Assembly (NCBI RefSeq): GCF_014154935.1
Contig: NZ_JACEHH010000003.1
Coordinates: 248,001-312,000, forward strand
Direction of reading: 5' to 3'
Source: Stieleria mannarensis
GTDB taxonomy: Bacteria; Planctomycetota; Planctomycetia; Pirellulales; Pirellulaceae
Length of the DNA stretch: 64,000 nt
The notes under the pieces were generated by a model, which was not told the DNA's origin, searched no databases, and was given only the letters and a program-made list of their open reading frames with translations. The position numbers and the translations under genes were made by a program. Of this stretch, positions 47,380 to 59,868 are shown in pieces (the first letter of the stretch is position 1; every line of letters begins with the position of its first letter).

Positions 47380-47823
47380 GTGAGGATTCCTGGTGAAGAA
47401 CCAATGTTTTTGTTATCGACGATCGGGTCATCTGGGTAAAGAAGATTTTTCGCACGTGAGGGGGAGGCGGCAAGTTAAGACGTGGATCACGGACCAATGA
47501 TGTCCGCGATCTGTTGGGGGAGAGTGCATGGGGGGCCCGCCCCCCCCCCCAAGGCGTCCGCGCCTCATCTCGCTCGCATTCAGCAGGCTGCCGGCCCCTT
47601 CTTCCTCAGCCTTTCTCTCCCACAAAGCCGGCGGGAAGGGAGCCGTGGTAAGTTGTGTAGACACCAATGCGCAGAGGGAGGGTCGCGGAGGAGTCAGCGA
47701 CGACGCGAGGAGGGTTGATCCACGATTTGACGCGACCGGGTGTCCGTGCTCTACCCAAATCCTAGTCCGCAGAACACAATCTTTTGCCTGACAACACGCC
47801 CGCCAACAACGCCCCGCCCCCCG
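47380..47823. other. Intergenic region with C11 tract
   Basis: About 440 bases between divergent genes. GGGGGG (47530-47535) faces a run of eleven C (47540-47550), which could form a short GC hairpin. The middle part translates on the minus strand into PPALWERKAEEEG-like residues, reminiscent of planctomycete intergenic repeats mis-called as proteins; there is only one copy in this window. No gene is supported. Confidence 0.4.
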
Positions 47824-48159
47824 ATGAGCGAACTCCCCAACTGCCCCGAGTGCGACTCGGAATACACCTACGAAGATGGAATCCTGCTCGTTTGCCCCTC
47901 CTGTGGGCATGAGTGGTCGCCGACGGAACCCGAAGTGGTGGACGACCAGGCAACGCGCGATGCCAATGGGAACGTGCTCGAATCGGGTGACACGGTGGTG
48001 GTGATCAAGGATCTGAAGGTCAAGGGCGCGACGACGGTCGTGAAAGTCGGGACCAAGGTCAAAAACATCCGCATCGTCGATGGTGACCACGACATCGACT
48101 GTAAGATTGACGGCATCGGTGCGATGTCGTTGAAGTCCCAGTTTGTCCGGAAGGCGTAG
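47824..48159 (+). CDS. yjdM: YjdM/PhnA-like zinc ribbon protein
   Basis: A 111-residue protein from ATG 47824; longer upstream frames are rejected because [14 protein letters not shown] is the conserved family start. Residues 7-33 form a zinc ribbon with two CxxC knuckles (CPEC and CPSC). The remainder is the PhnA/YjdM domain: [29 protein letters not shown] and [20 protein letters not shown]. The old name links it to alkylphosphonate use, but no phosphonate genes are nearby, so that role is not supported. It precedes the MscS gene in the same direction by 98 bases. Confidence 0.93.
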   Translation: MSELPNCPECDSEYTYEDGILLVCPSCGHEWSPTEPEVVDDQATRDANGNVLESGDTVVVIKDLKVKGATTVVKVGTKVKNIRIVDGDHDIDCKIDGIGAMSLKSQFVRKA

Positions 48160-48257
48160 CGAAACCGCGACGTCGATTGCCGGCCGAGCTTTGCTGGGCT
48201 GGGATCGGCGCCCGGTCCTGCCGTCCAACCAAGATTGCTGATCCGAGATTGCCGATC

Positions 48258-49298
48258 ATGGAAATCCTACAGCGATACGTCCTGGAAATGTCCGGTTTCG
48301 TGCCGTTGCTGGTGACGGTCGCGGTCGTCGTGGCCGGGCTGTTGCTGGTCGATCGGGTGCTTAAACGGCGCTGGCAGGACAACCCGGAGGCGCAGTTTCG
48401 GTTCCAGTTGATCATGCTGTCGCTGACGTTCGCCGGCCTGCTATTGATCATTCTCGCTTTGCCGGTCCGTGATGAAACCCGCGGCCAATTGCTCAGCTTG
48501 ATCGGAATCTTGCTCAGTGCGGCGATCGCACTTTCCTCCACCACGTTCATCGGCAACATCATGGCCGGGATCATGATGAAGGCGGTCCGAAGTGCCCGGC
48601 CGGGGGATTTTATCACCGTCGCCGAGTTGACCGGACGGATCACCGAAATGGGATTGTTGCACACCGAAATTCAGACGGAATTGCGAGACTTGGTGACGGT
48701 GCCCAACCTGTTCATGGTGACGCAACCGGTGAAAGTCGTGCGTTCATCGGGAACGATCCTCACGATCGAAGTCTCCTTGGGGTACGACATCGCTCACCGA
48801 GATGTCTCGCGTGTGATGTGTGAGGCGGCCAGCCGATCGGGGCTAAAAGATTGTTTCGTTCACGTGCGACAACTGGGGGATTTTTCGATCACGTACCGTG
48901 TCGCGGGTCTGTTAGAGGATGTCAAAAGCCTGATTTCCGCTCGTTCGCGACTGGCGGAATCCGTGCTCGATGCGTTGCACGACGCAGACATCGAAATCGT
49001 TTCCCCGACCTTCATGAACACCCGCGCCATCCCCGACGACAAACAGTTCATCCCGCAACCGGCCCTGAAAATGGCTCCGCCGAAGTCGACCAAAGCGGAG
49101 GATGTCGCGTTCGACAAGGCCGAAGAAGCCGCTTCGGTCGAACAGTTGCGTCAAGCGATCGATTGGATCGATCGCGAATTAGCCGCAAAGCGGGACGAAT
49201 CGGCCGACGCTTCCGGCCCGACGCCCGAACAGTTGAATGCACGCAAAGAGCGTCTGATCGAGCAGCTGAAAGACGCGCAGGATCAATTGAGCGACTAG
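48258..49298 (+). CDS. MscS-family mechanosensitive ion channel
   Basis: A 346-residue protein from ATG 48258 (MEILQRYVL). Three membrane helices are seen: about 11-29, 47-66 and the pore-lining segment near 78-107 (LLSAAIALSSTTFIGNIMAGIMM). The MscS beta domain follows (RPGDFITVAELTGRITEMGLLHTEIQT, VTVPNLFM). The C-terminal 100 residues are charged and helical, ending in a coiled coil (ARKERLIEQLKDAQDQL). Small MscS channels release solutes on hypo-osmotic shock. Chosen start removes 27 residues of non-coding-like sequence. Confidence 0.92.
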   Translation: MEILQRYVLEMSGFVPLLVTVAVVVAGLLLVDRVLKRRWQDNPEAQFRFQLIMLSLTFAGLLLIILALPVRDETRGQLLSLIGILLSAAIALSSTTFIGNIMAGIMMKAVRSARPGDFITVAELTGRITEMGLLHTEIQTELRDLVTVPNLFMVTQPVKVVRSSGTILTIEVSLGYDIAHRDVSRVMCEAASRSGLKDCFVHVRQLGDFSITYRVAGLLEDVKSLISARSRLAESVLDALHDADIEIVSPTFMNTRAIPDDKQFIPQPALKMAPPKSTKAEDVAFDKAEEAASVEQLRQAIDWIDRELAAKRDESADASGPTPEQLNARKERLIEQLKDAQDQLSD

Positions 49299-49312
49299 CG
49301 TTTCGCCAACGC

Positions 49313-49702
49313 CTACGTCCGAGCCAGTAACACCAGAATGCAACTGCCGTCGTCGATGACGTTGATGCCGGCCTGGCGAGCCGACGCGCTGGCCTGTTCG
49401 TCTTCCGCACCGGGTTGCATCCAGATGTGTTTCACACCCGCGGCGATCGCGTCGGCGACCACGCTGCGGGTGACGGGCGGCGGGGTGATGATCGACAACG
49501 CGTCGGGGACCACCGGCAGGTCTGCGATCGTGGCAAACGCGCGATGCCCCTCGATTTCATCCTGTGCCGGATTCAACGGATAAGCCTGACGACCGGATGC
49601 CAACAATGCTCGGAAAACCTTATTGCCATACTTCTCGCGGCGCGTCGATGCCCCCGCGACCGCGTAGGTCCCCGAGGCGAGGAACTGTTCTATCAAATTC
49701 AT
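49313..49702 (-). CDS. CoA-binding (Rossmann-like) domain protein
   Basis: A 129-residue single-domain protein from ATG 49702 (MNLIEQFLA). It has the YccU-type CoA-binding pattern: YAVAGASTRREKYGNKVFRALL, YPLNPAQDEIEG, DALSIITPPPVT, and IWMQPGAEDEQAS, close to the family's usual length of about 130-140. Such proteins bind CoA or acyl-CoA; physiological role unknown. It ends 14 bases from the stop of the convergent MscS gene. Confidence 0.9.
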   Translation of the reverse strand: MNLIEQFLASGTYAVAGASTRREKYGNKVFRALLASGRQAYPLNPAQDEIEGHRAFATIADLPVVPDALSIITPPPVTRSVVADAIAAGVKHIWMQPGAEDEQASASARQAGINVIDDGSCILVLLART

Positions 49703-50283
49703 AGCGTAGGTTACCGATCCATTTTTTAGGGCAACGATCAGAATTCTGCTTCTACAAGGCCAGCACTTCCGCAAGGGCAAGTGTAGTGGCGTCGTCAGGA
49801 CCGTTCATGGAATAACCAACCGCAATCACGAACCGTCAATGCTTCGCAAGCGACGGGCAACCGGTAAACTTCTGCGGACAAAACGCTGGGTCCCCTTGGG
49901 TTACCGATGCTCGCCCACCCACCGCTCTGGATCATTGCGCCCCCTCCCATGAAACTCTGTGGTTGAATTTTATTCTGCGAAAGTCCATTTTTCTAGAAAG
50001 ACGTTCGCTCCTGCCAGGGTTATCTACGTCGTTGTCGCTCCGCCACGAGCGTTCGGTGGTGTTCGATCCGACCGGCTCGCCGTGTTGATATGGTTCCACG
50101 TGTCTTTCACGGAGAGGGCGATCGACGGGGAGTTTCCCCATCGCCCGACTTCGGACCTACGCGTCTGAGTGTGCCTGGGGAATGAGCTCGGGTTGGATCC
50201 CGGCGTCAGACGGTGCGGATGAACGTCCGATTCGAGCATTTGCGGTATTCCGATTCAAAACCGAAGAAATCCATGACAGGACA
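49703..50283. other. Intergenic region with a strong hairpin
   Basis: About 580 bases without a supported gene between divergent units. An AT-rich patch lies at about 49961-49999. At 50119-50149 a hairpin pairs GGGCGAT with ATCGCCC and GGGGA with TCCCC (CGAC bulge, GTT loop), without a following U-tract. It could regulate or attenuate the DoxX/AcrAB transcript. An open frame from 50182 is the upstream extension of the DoxX frame. Confidence 0.4.
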
Positions 50284-50718
50284 ATGTTGAATATCAATAA
50301 CGAAAAGTCCGTTTCCATCGGGTTGCTGGTGCTTCGCGTCGGCATCGGTTGTTTGATGCTGGTCCACGGTCTGGCCAAGTTGAATGGTTTTGGGGAAATG
50401 GCCGACAGCTTTCCGGATCCGATCGGGCTGGGCAGCAAGTTGAGTCTGGTGATGGCGATCGGGGCCGAAGTCGGTTGTTCGCTATTTCTGATCATTGGTC
50501 TTGCAACGCGTTTGGCGACGCTTCCGCTGGCGTTCACCATGATCGTAGCACTGTTTGTGGTGCACGGCGCGGATCCATGGAAAGTCAAAGAATTGGCGGC
50601 GATGTATTTGTTGGTTTATGTGTCATTGGCGGCGACCGGTCCGGGAATGATCTCGCTGGATCACGTCGTGGCCGGAAAGATCCGATCGGGCGGGAAGCCT
50701 ACTGAGGAATCGGTGTGA
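50284..50718 (+). CDS. DoxX-family membrane protein
   Basis: A 144-residue protein; ATG 50284 has AGGA six bases upstream. Four membrane helices are visible with the DoxX pattern: LLVLRVGIGCLMLVHGLAKL, AIGAEVGCSLFLIIGLATRL, ALPLAFTMIVALFVVH-like helix and AAMYLLVYVSLA. The DoxX/DoxD group includes quinone-linked oxidoreductase subunits, but most members are uncharacterised. Its stop overlaps the GTG start of the RND adaptor gene, so it is probably co-translated with the efflux operon. Confidence 0.88.
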   Translation: MLNINNEKSVSIGLLVLRVGIGCLMLVHGLAKLNGFGEMADSFPDPIGLGSKLSLVMAIGAEVGCSLFLIIGLATRLATLPLAFTMIVALFVVHGADPWKVKELAAMYLLVYVSLAATGPGMISLDHVVAGKIRSGGKPTEESV

Positions 50719-52180
50719 AGAAGATGTTGAATGTTGTCGCGAAACTCGGTTCGATCGCCGGGATCGCATTGATGTTGTTGTGGGCCGGTTGCAATCGCGC
50801 GCCCTCGGGGCCACCGCAACGGCCGGATCCATCGGTCACGGTTGCCAAGCCGATCGTCAAGCAGATTGTCGAGTGGGATGCATACACCGGGCGGTTGGAA
50901 GCGGTCGATCTGGTGGAAGTCCGCGCCCGAGTCGGCGGCTACCTGCAATCGGTCCACTTTGATGAAGGGCAGATCGTCGAAGAAGGGGATCTGTTGTTCG
51001 TCATCGATCCGCGGCCCTTTGAAGCGGAACTGAATGCGGCCAAGGCGACGCTGCAGCAAGCGCAATCGAAATTGAAACAGGCCACCGCGATGCGCGACGA
51101 GGCCACCGCGCGTTTGTTGCAATCAGAAGCCCAGCTGAACCTCGCCGATTTGCGATACAAGCGCGCCCAAGCCTTGAACCAGCGGAGTGCGACGTCGCAA
51201 GAAGAGCTGGACGAGCGCGAGGCGGAGTTCTTGAAAGCCAAAGCGGACATCGAAGGGGTCAAGGCGTCGGTCAGTTCTGCCGAGGCGGCGATCGCGACGG
51301 CGCGGGCGGAAATCGAACTGGCCGAGGCGGGAGTGGAAACCGCGGAGCTGAATCTGCAGTACACCCGCATCCGGGCGCCGGTGACCGGGCGGATCAGCCG
51401 CAAGGTTGTCACCGAAGGCAACTTGATCGCCGGCGGAACCAGCACGTCGTCGTTGCTGACCACGATCACGTCGATGCAGCCGATCTACTGTGTGTTTGAC
51501 GCCAGCGAACAGGACGTGTTGAAATACATGCGGTTGGCCAAGTCGGGAAAACGTGAGAGTTCGCGGGTCGCTAAAAACCCGGTCTTCATCGGGCTGGTCG
51601 ACGAAGCCGGTTTCCCGCATCGCGGCCACATGGACTTTGTCGACAATCGCTTTGACATCGACACGGCCAGCATGCGAGCCCGGTGCGTGTTCGCCAATGA
51701 AGACCAATTGTTGTTGCCGGGAATGTTCGCCCGCGTCCGGATCCCCGGCAGCGCCGCGGCCGAAGCGGTGCTGATCCCCGATTCGGCGATCGGCACCGAT
51801 CAATCGTCCCAATACGTGTACATCGTGGTCGACGGTGTGATCAAACGTCGTGCGGTCAAACCCGGGCCGATTGTTGACGGACTGCGCGTGATCCGCGAGG
51901 GACTGACCGGTGACGAGACGTTGGTCATCGAAGGCCTGTTGCAATCTCGACCGGACCAGACGGTGCAAACCGTGGAAGGGACGATCGAAGTGGTCGAGGA
52001 CGGATTGCCGGATGATTACCAGCCGGTGCCGGAAAGCGAGTGGATTTCGCCGGCCCCGGATCCAGTACCGGAACTGACGCCCTTGACGATGACCACACGG
52101 CGCAAGGCTCGCGTTGGCGCATCCGACGACAAGGCCACCGAGCCCAAGTCCACTGAGGACACCAGGGAGGGACGCCGCTC

Positions 52181-52184
<4 letters not shown>
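50715..52184 (+). CDS. AcrA/MexA-type RND periplasmic adaptor lipoprotein
   Basis: A 489-residue protein from GTG 50715. The leader ends in a lipobox (LLWAGC, Cys about 26). The membrane-fusion order is complete: VEVRARVGGYLQSVHFDEG lipoyl half, a long helical hairpin (about 110-215), the returning IRAPVTGRISRKVVTEGNLI lipoyl half, and beta-barrel and membrane-proximal domains. A 60-residue Pro/Glu-rich tail is extra. It overlaps DoxX upstream and the pump gene downstream (ATGA). Partner of the HAE1 pump in exporting organic compounds. Confidence 0.93.
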
Positions 52185-55408
<3,224 letters not shown>

Positions 55409-55491
55409 ACCGTTGATGCGGCAGCGGACCGCATCGAAGAGAATGCGGTTGCGGATTTACGCGTCGCGATGACTGGAGTAGAGTAGCGATT

Positions 55492-56148
55492 GTGAGGAGC
55501 GAGCCATGTTTTGGCACGCCGCGAGGCATGGACCCCGCATTGTTTTTGCTACATCGACTTCGATCGTCCGCGTTACGACATTCCGTCAGCAGTACGCTGT
55601 TGGTGGTGTTGGCGTGTGGAATGATCGGAATTCCAATTTCAGCTCCTCGACCCGAGAAAAGCGGTCGTTTTCCCTGTGAAAACTGCCCCTGTGGTTGTGC
55701 GACCGCCGACTACTGTTGGGACAAATGCTGCTGCCATAGCGACCGGGAAAAACTGAAGTGGGCACGCGACAACGGCGTGCGACCACCCGATTTTTTGGTC
55801 GCGCGGGTCCGCGAGACGTTGCCCGTCGCCGCAGCGGCGAAATGTCCGGCGAAGGCGAAATCGTGTTGTTGCTGTTCGGATTCGACCGCCCAATTTGATA
55901 CGGAATCCGTTGTATTCGCCGACGGCACTGATTCGGCAAGAGCCTCTGACTCCTTGCGCGTCGTTCGATTGGAAGACGCCGCCCGCTGCCACGGGATTGA
56001 TCTTCTTTGGTCGCTGTTGTCGGGCGTTGTCATCGACATTGAACCCGGGGTGATTCTCACGATCAACGCTCCGCTGCTTTACAGTCTTTCACTGGACAAC
56101 GACCAGGCCGAGGCACGGGGCCATCATCCCGACCCGCCGGTACCATAG
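55492..56148 (+). CDS. Cys-rich secreted protein of unknown function
   Basis: A 218-residue frame from GTG 55492; ATG 55528 (MDPALFLLHRL) is an alternative start. A hydrophobic segment (SSTLLVVLACGMIGIPI) looks like a signal peptide. The mature part has dense Cys clusters: CENCPCGCATADYC, DKCCCHSD and SCCCCSDS, separated by a charged helix (KLKWARDNGVRPPDFLVARV). The C-terminal half has few Cys. No domain recognised. Clusters such as CxxCxCxC could bind Cu(I) or similar metal, which fits the TRASH-like lipoprotein and DUF4198 genes downstream, but no direct evidence exists. Confidence 0.65.
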   Translation: MRSEPCFGTPRGMDPALFLLHRLRSSALRHSVSSTLLVVLACGMIGIPISAPRPEKSGRFPCENCPCGCATADYCWDKCCCHSDREKLKWARDNGVRPPDFLVARVRETLPVAAAAKCPAKAKSCCCCSDSTAQFDTESVVFADGTDSARASDSLRVVRLEDAARCHGIDLLWSLLSGVVIDIEPGVILTINAPLLYSLSLDNDQAEARGHHPDPPVP

Positions 56149-56510
56149 AGACGCGGATCGATGCTGCGCCGCCGGGGTTTGACAGCGACGTCATTCCTTT
56201 GCGGCCTCTCTTACCATCGGTTTGTTCGCAATGTTCGGCTTGTTGCTGCGCTGCGGTGCCGTCTGTCGTGATTCAATCAGACAGAGGCAAACCGGGACGC
56301 AGAAATCACCGCATCCGCGTCGGCGATTGAAGGCTCGCTCCTCACACCAGTGTGGTCTTCACCGTCGACGCGGAAGCGACCTGCCGGCTTGCGTTTCATC
56401 CCGCCCCTGTCCCCACTTCGCGGCAATCACTTGCCACGCGGACCGCTGGCGGTACGCGCCTGGCGGACTGCTCGTTCACGCCCCTCTCCTTCCAATACGA
56501 TCCACCCATC
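56149..56510. other. Intergenic region before the DUF1559 gene
   Basis: About 360 bases. A TTGACA at about 56179 lacks a good -10 at 16-18 bases. An in-frame extension of the DUF1559 frame runs back to 56352 but its residues look non-coding. Nothing else seen. Confidence 0.35.
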
Positions 56511-57704
56511 ATGTCGTCAATTCGGCGCACGGCGCCACATTACCAATCCCCCCTCGTCATAGGGCGGGACGATTGCACGCTCACCGTTCGATCGAACGTT
56601 GCTAGATCGACCGATCGTCATCGGGCTTTCCACACGCGTCGCACCAGACTTCGCCGCGCGTTCACACTGGTTGAATTGCTGGTCGTCATCGCCATCATCG
56701 GAATCCTGGTCGGTTTGCTGTTGCCTGCCGTCCAAGCGGCCCGCGAAGCGGCGCGTCGGATGCAATGCAGCAACAATCTGAAACAGATCACGCTAGCGAT
56801 GCACAATTATGAAAGTGCGTTCCATAAGCTGCCGGCGAACTACACCAACGGCTCAAGCACGGCCGGCAATTTTTCCGTGTTCGCTCAGATGGCCCCGTAC
56901 TATGAACAGGGCAACATGCTGGACCTGATCCATTTCGATCGGCCCTTGCATGTCGGATGTTGTCCGGGGCAATTGGTAGCGCCACATGACCAGGCGGCGG
57001 CGTCGGCGATCGCGACACTGGCGTGTCCCAGCGAGAATTTTGATCGCACGTTTTTTGTGACGTCACTTTCCGGTCGCGGTCCCACGCAAACCTATTCGGG
57101 GACTAACTATGCGATGAATAGCGGCACGGGTGTGGGGACATTGTACGACACTCGCGTCGCCACCGATGGAGTGCTTTGGATCAACGCCAAAATCGGATTC
57201 GAGGCCGTGCTGGACGGGCTCAGCCACACCGCCGCGTTCTCGGAACATTTGCTCGGCGTGCTTGAACAGTCGCCGGCCGAACCGACGGTCGATGCGATGC
57301 GCCGACGGACGATGATGAACGTCCGCTGCGATTTCATCAGCCGCTCCATGCCGCCGACCGAGCCCGGGATGCGAGGTTACGTTCTGCCCGAAGCCCCGCA
57401 GGAGCTGGAAACCTACACTCGCGCCAGTGGGCTGCATCGCGGTTGGTCCGGCCAACGTGGCGCGGGCTGGATCAACGGCCGCGAATACTGGACCAGCTAC
57501 ACCCACTACCACCCTCCCCAAAGCGGCATTCCGGACATGCAATCGTGTGGCTGGGGCGTCTTCGGTGCGCGCAGCAACCACCCCGGCGGCGTCCATGTGG
57601 CCCGCTGCGACGGTTCGGTGGACTTCATCAACGAGAGCATCCATTTGGATGTCTGGCGTGCGCTGGCGACGCGCAACGGCCAAGAAGTGAGCCCGTCGTT
57701 TTAA
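56511..57704 (+). CDS. DUF1559 protein with prepilin-type leader
   Basis: A 397-residue protein from ATG 56511. After about 50 basic and polar residues comes the prepilin-type cleavage site and helix ([20 protein letters not shown]), then the DUF1559 signature [24 protein letters not shown]. The C-terminal region contains the [16 protein letters not shown] motif of the H-X9-DG type. DUF1559 proteins are pseudopilin-like and highly expanded in planctomycetes. Downstream is a DUF4198 gene in the same direction, 68 bases away. Confidence 0.93.
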   Translation: MSSIRRTAPHYQSPLVIGRDDCTLTVRSNVARSTDRHRAFHTRRTRLRRAFTLVELLVVIAIIGILVGLLLPAVQAAREAARRMQCSNNLKQITLAMHNYESAFHKLPANYTNGSSTAGNFSVFAQMAPYYEQGNMLDLIHFDRPLHVGCCPGQLVAPHDQAAASAIATLACPSENFDRTFFVTSLSGRGPTQTYSGTNYAMNSGTGVGTLYDTRVATDGVLWINAKIGFEAVLDGLSHTAAFSEHLLGVLEQSPAEPTVDAMRRRTMMNVRCDFISRSMPPTEPGMRGYVLPEAPQELETYTRASGLHRGWSGQRGAGWINGREYWTSYTHYHPPQSGIPDMQSCGWGVFGARSNHPGGVHVARCDGSVDFINESIHLDVWRALATRNGQEVSPSF

Positions 57705-57772
57705 CCATTGCCCCGACTGTTTTGCCCCAATTCTTTCCTTCCCTTCAATCCATGAACCCCAAAAGGAACACC

Positions 57773-58579
57773 ATGCCAACGCTTCAACATTTTCTCGCTC
57801 CTCTTTGCATTTTGATGGTTCCGTGTCTCGGCTCCGCCCATGACGTCTGGTTGCAAACCGATTCGCCTGTCGTTCGCACCGGTGAAAACGTCCAAGTCGA
57901 TCTGCGACTGGGCAACCATGGGAACCATCACCGCGATTTCAAGTTAGCCGGCCGAGTCAGCTTGGACTGGGTTTCGGTCGAGCACCGGGCCCCCGATGGC
58001 ACGCGGACCGATCTTCGGAACGACTTGTTTGCAACCGCGTCGGCGGAGAAGGAGGGTTACTGGACAACCCCAATCGCCGTATCGCAACCAGGAGTTCACT
58101 GTGTGATTGAATCACTTCAACGGGTGATGAATCACGGCCGCCCGGTGCGCGGCGTCCGGACCGCCAAGACGTACTTTCTGGTCGCCGATTCGCTGGATTC
58201 GGCATCGATCGACCATCCGATCCACTCGCAGCCTGATGGATTACCTTTTGAGTTGGTGTTGCTGAACTGTCCGATCAGTGAAACCATGGTGGGACAGCCG
58301 ATCACCGTCATGGTGCTGCATCATGGCAAACCGTTGCCGGACGTCGTGGTCAGCTTTATTCCCGAAGGTCAGGAATTGTCGGGCGAGTTTGATCCGGAAT
58401 ACGAGCGTCGCAGCGACGACCGGGGCCACGCGAGATTTGTTCCCCGTGTCGGCCGCCGCTACTTGATCGTGGCCCACCACAAAGCCGATGATGAACGATC
58501 GGACGAATACGACTACACCAGCTATGCATCCACCATCACCCTCCAGGTGGCGAATCAAACGCCATGGGCGAGGAAATAG
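57773..58579 (+). CDS. DUF4198 family secreted protein
   Basis: A 268-residue protein. ATG 57773 has AGGA six bases upstream and begins a signal peptide (LAPLCILMVPCLGSA, cleavage before HDVW). The mature start HDVWLQTDSPVVRTGENVQVDLRLGNHG is the DUF4198 hallmark; later come GQPITVMVLHHGKPLPDVVVSFIPEG and DDRGHARFVPRVGRRYLIVAHH, an Ig-like repeat that usually sits in this family. The family was once annotated as nickel uptake (NikM-like) without good support. Location beside a TRASH-like lipoprotein hints at periplasmic metal handling. Confidence 0.87.
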   Translation: MPTLQHFLAPLCILMVPCLGSAHDVWLQTDSPVVRTGENVQVDLRLGNHGNHHRDFKLAGRVSLDWVSVEHRAPDGTRTDLRNDLFATASAEKEGYWTTPIAVSQPGVHCVIESLQRVMNHGRPVRGVRTAKTYFLVADSLDSASIDHPIHSQPDGLPFELVLLNCPISETMVGQPITVMVLHHGKPLPDVVVSFIPEGQELSGEFDPEYERRSDDRGHARFVPRVGRRYLIVAHHKADDERSDEYDYTSYASTITLQVANQTPWARK

Positions 58580-58618
58580 TAGCCGGACAGCACCACTTTC
58601 TTTAACGAGGCAAATACC

Positions 58619-58948
58619 ATGAAGTCCTTCTCATCTCTCACACTCACGCTACTTCTGTTGGGGATCTCCGGATGCGGCGGCAACACGGAAACCACCGCGA
58701 CGCCCGCTCCGACGGCGGAAACGCCAAGCGAGGCAACCCTGACGGCGCTCAAAAAGGCGGATCTGCTTGACGGCAGTGAAGACCACGTGATCAAAAAGTG
58801 TTACGTCTGCTCTTTGGCGATGGACGGCGAGGAAAAATACTCCGCCGAGCTGCACGGATACCAAGCCCACTTGTGCAGTGATCACTGTCGCGAGAAATTC
58901 GAAGCATCGCCGGAAACAGTGATCGCGGGCGTTGAAGTTCCCGATTGA
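58619..58948 (+). CDS. Lipoprotein with TRASH/YHS-like metal-binding motif
   Basis: A 109-residue protein with a lipoprotein signal (lipobox GISGC, Cys about 18) and a Thr/Ala/Pro-rich linker. The C-terminal 50 residues contain CYVCSLAMDGEEKYSAELHG and HLCSDHCREKFEASPE: two Cys pairs spaced as in YHS/TRASH domains, which bind Cu, Zn or other soft metals. It is 39 bases after the DUF4198 gene and probably co-transcribed. Confidence 0.82.
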   Translation: MKSFSSLTLTLLLLGISGCGGNTETTATPAPTAETPSEATLTALKKADLLDGSEDHVIKKCYVCSLAMDGEEKYSAELHGYQAHLCSDHCREKFEASPETVIAGVEVPD

Positions 58949-59164
58949 TGGTTTCCCGATTGAATCGGCGACCCGGTGTGGTACCTTCAAAGTGTCTCTG
59001 AAGTCGCTCGTCAGCTTGTGAGGCGGGCGAGTGTCAGTGACGCGGCGTTACGTTCAAACTTCGCGGACTGTGAAGCTGTACCGAATAGGCGGGATTGGCG
59101 ATGCGTCGGGCCGGCGGGTTTGGCGGTCTGGCCGTCGATCAACCGCCACACCGAGGGGAATCAA

Positions 59165-59791
59165 GTGTCCAACCGAATTACCGAAGAACAAGCGGAAAAG
59201 ATCTCGCGGCAAATCAAGCTGTTGATCTTTCTGTTGGTCGTGGTGCCGATCCTTTTGATCGTCATCTTTGTCGAGTTTCGGTTGCGCTCGATGGCCAATA
59301 AGATCCCGTACCAGACGCCAAGCTTGCGTGATGAAGCTCGCATGGAAGTGGACACGTTGCCATGGCACGCCGTGCAAGGGCAACGACTCTACGTTCCGGC
59401 GTATTCGCATGTTTATCACCAAAAAGGTGAACCGTATCCGCTGACGGTGACGTTGAACATCCGCAATACGGATGTCGACAACGAGATCGCGGTCACCTCG
59501 GTCCGCTATTTCGACACCGCCGGAAAAGAACTGCGGTCGCTGCTGAAGAAGACGTTGCGATTGGCTCCCCTGGCGGCGACCGAGTTTGTGATCGCACGCG
59601 ATGACAAGGCGGGCGGCGCCGGGGCGAGTTTCATCGTCGAGTGGCAGGCCGGGACCAAGGTCACGCAGCCGGTCGTCGAAACCGTGATGGTCGACACCAC
59701 CAACACGCAAGGCCTGTCGTTCATCTCACCGGCAGTCGTGCTCAGCGAAGGCGTCAACGAGCCTGGCGAAGCGGATTCGAGTGCCGAATGA
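59165..59791 (+). CDS. DUF3124-like membrane-anchored protein
   Basis: A 208-residue protein. GTG 59165 follows AGGGG at good spacing; the open frame from 58976 has non-coding-like residues. One membrane helix (LLIFLLVVVPILLIVIFVEF, about 19-38) is followed by a DUF3124 domain: GQRLYVPAYSHVYHQKG, LTVTLNIRNTD, VRYFDTAGKEL and LAPLAATEFVIARDDKAGG. The domain is of unknown function and is found as periplasmic or lipoprotein forms. It lies 216 bases after the TRASH-like gene. Confidence 0.85.
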   Translation: MSNRITEEQAEKISRQIKLLIFLLVVVPILLIVIFVEFRLRSMANKIPYQTPSLRDEARMEVDTLPWHAVQGQRLYVPAYSHVYHQKGEPYPLTVTLNIRNTDVDNEIAVTSVRYFDTAGKELRSLLKKTLRLAPLAATEFVIARDDKAGGAGASFIVEWQAGTKVTQPVVETVMVDTTNTQGLSFISPAVVLSEGVNEPGEADSSAE

Positions 59792-59806
59792 GCTACGAAC
59801 GCTCCA

Positions 59807-59840
59807 GGGACTGATAGGACACATAGGACTTATCGGTCCC
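59807..59840. terminator. Hairpin between convergent genes
   Basis: GGGACTGATA (59807-59816) pairs with TATCGGTCCC (59831-59840), one G-T wobble, in the 77-base gap between convergent genes. No U-tract follows closely. Probably a bidirectional terminator or an intergenic repeat. Confidence 0.45.
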
Positions 59841-59868
59841 ATCTGTGCTATTGGTCTTGTCAATCGGC

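Noticed and set aside
47824-48159. Phosphonate metabolism role for the YjdM/PhnA-like protein
   Set aside because: No phn genes are nearby and the family name is a historical label.
47428-48228. Minus-strand 266-codon frame opposite the YjdM-like gene
   Set aside because: The zinc ribbon protein on the plus strand is clear; the rest is intergenic, repeat-like sequence.
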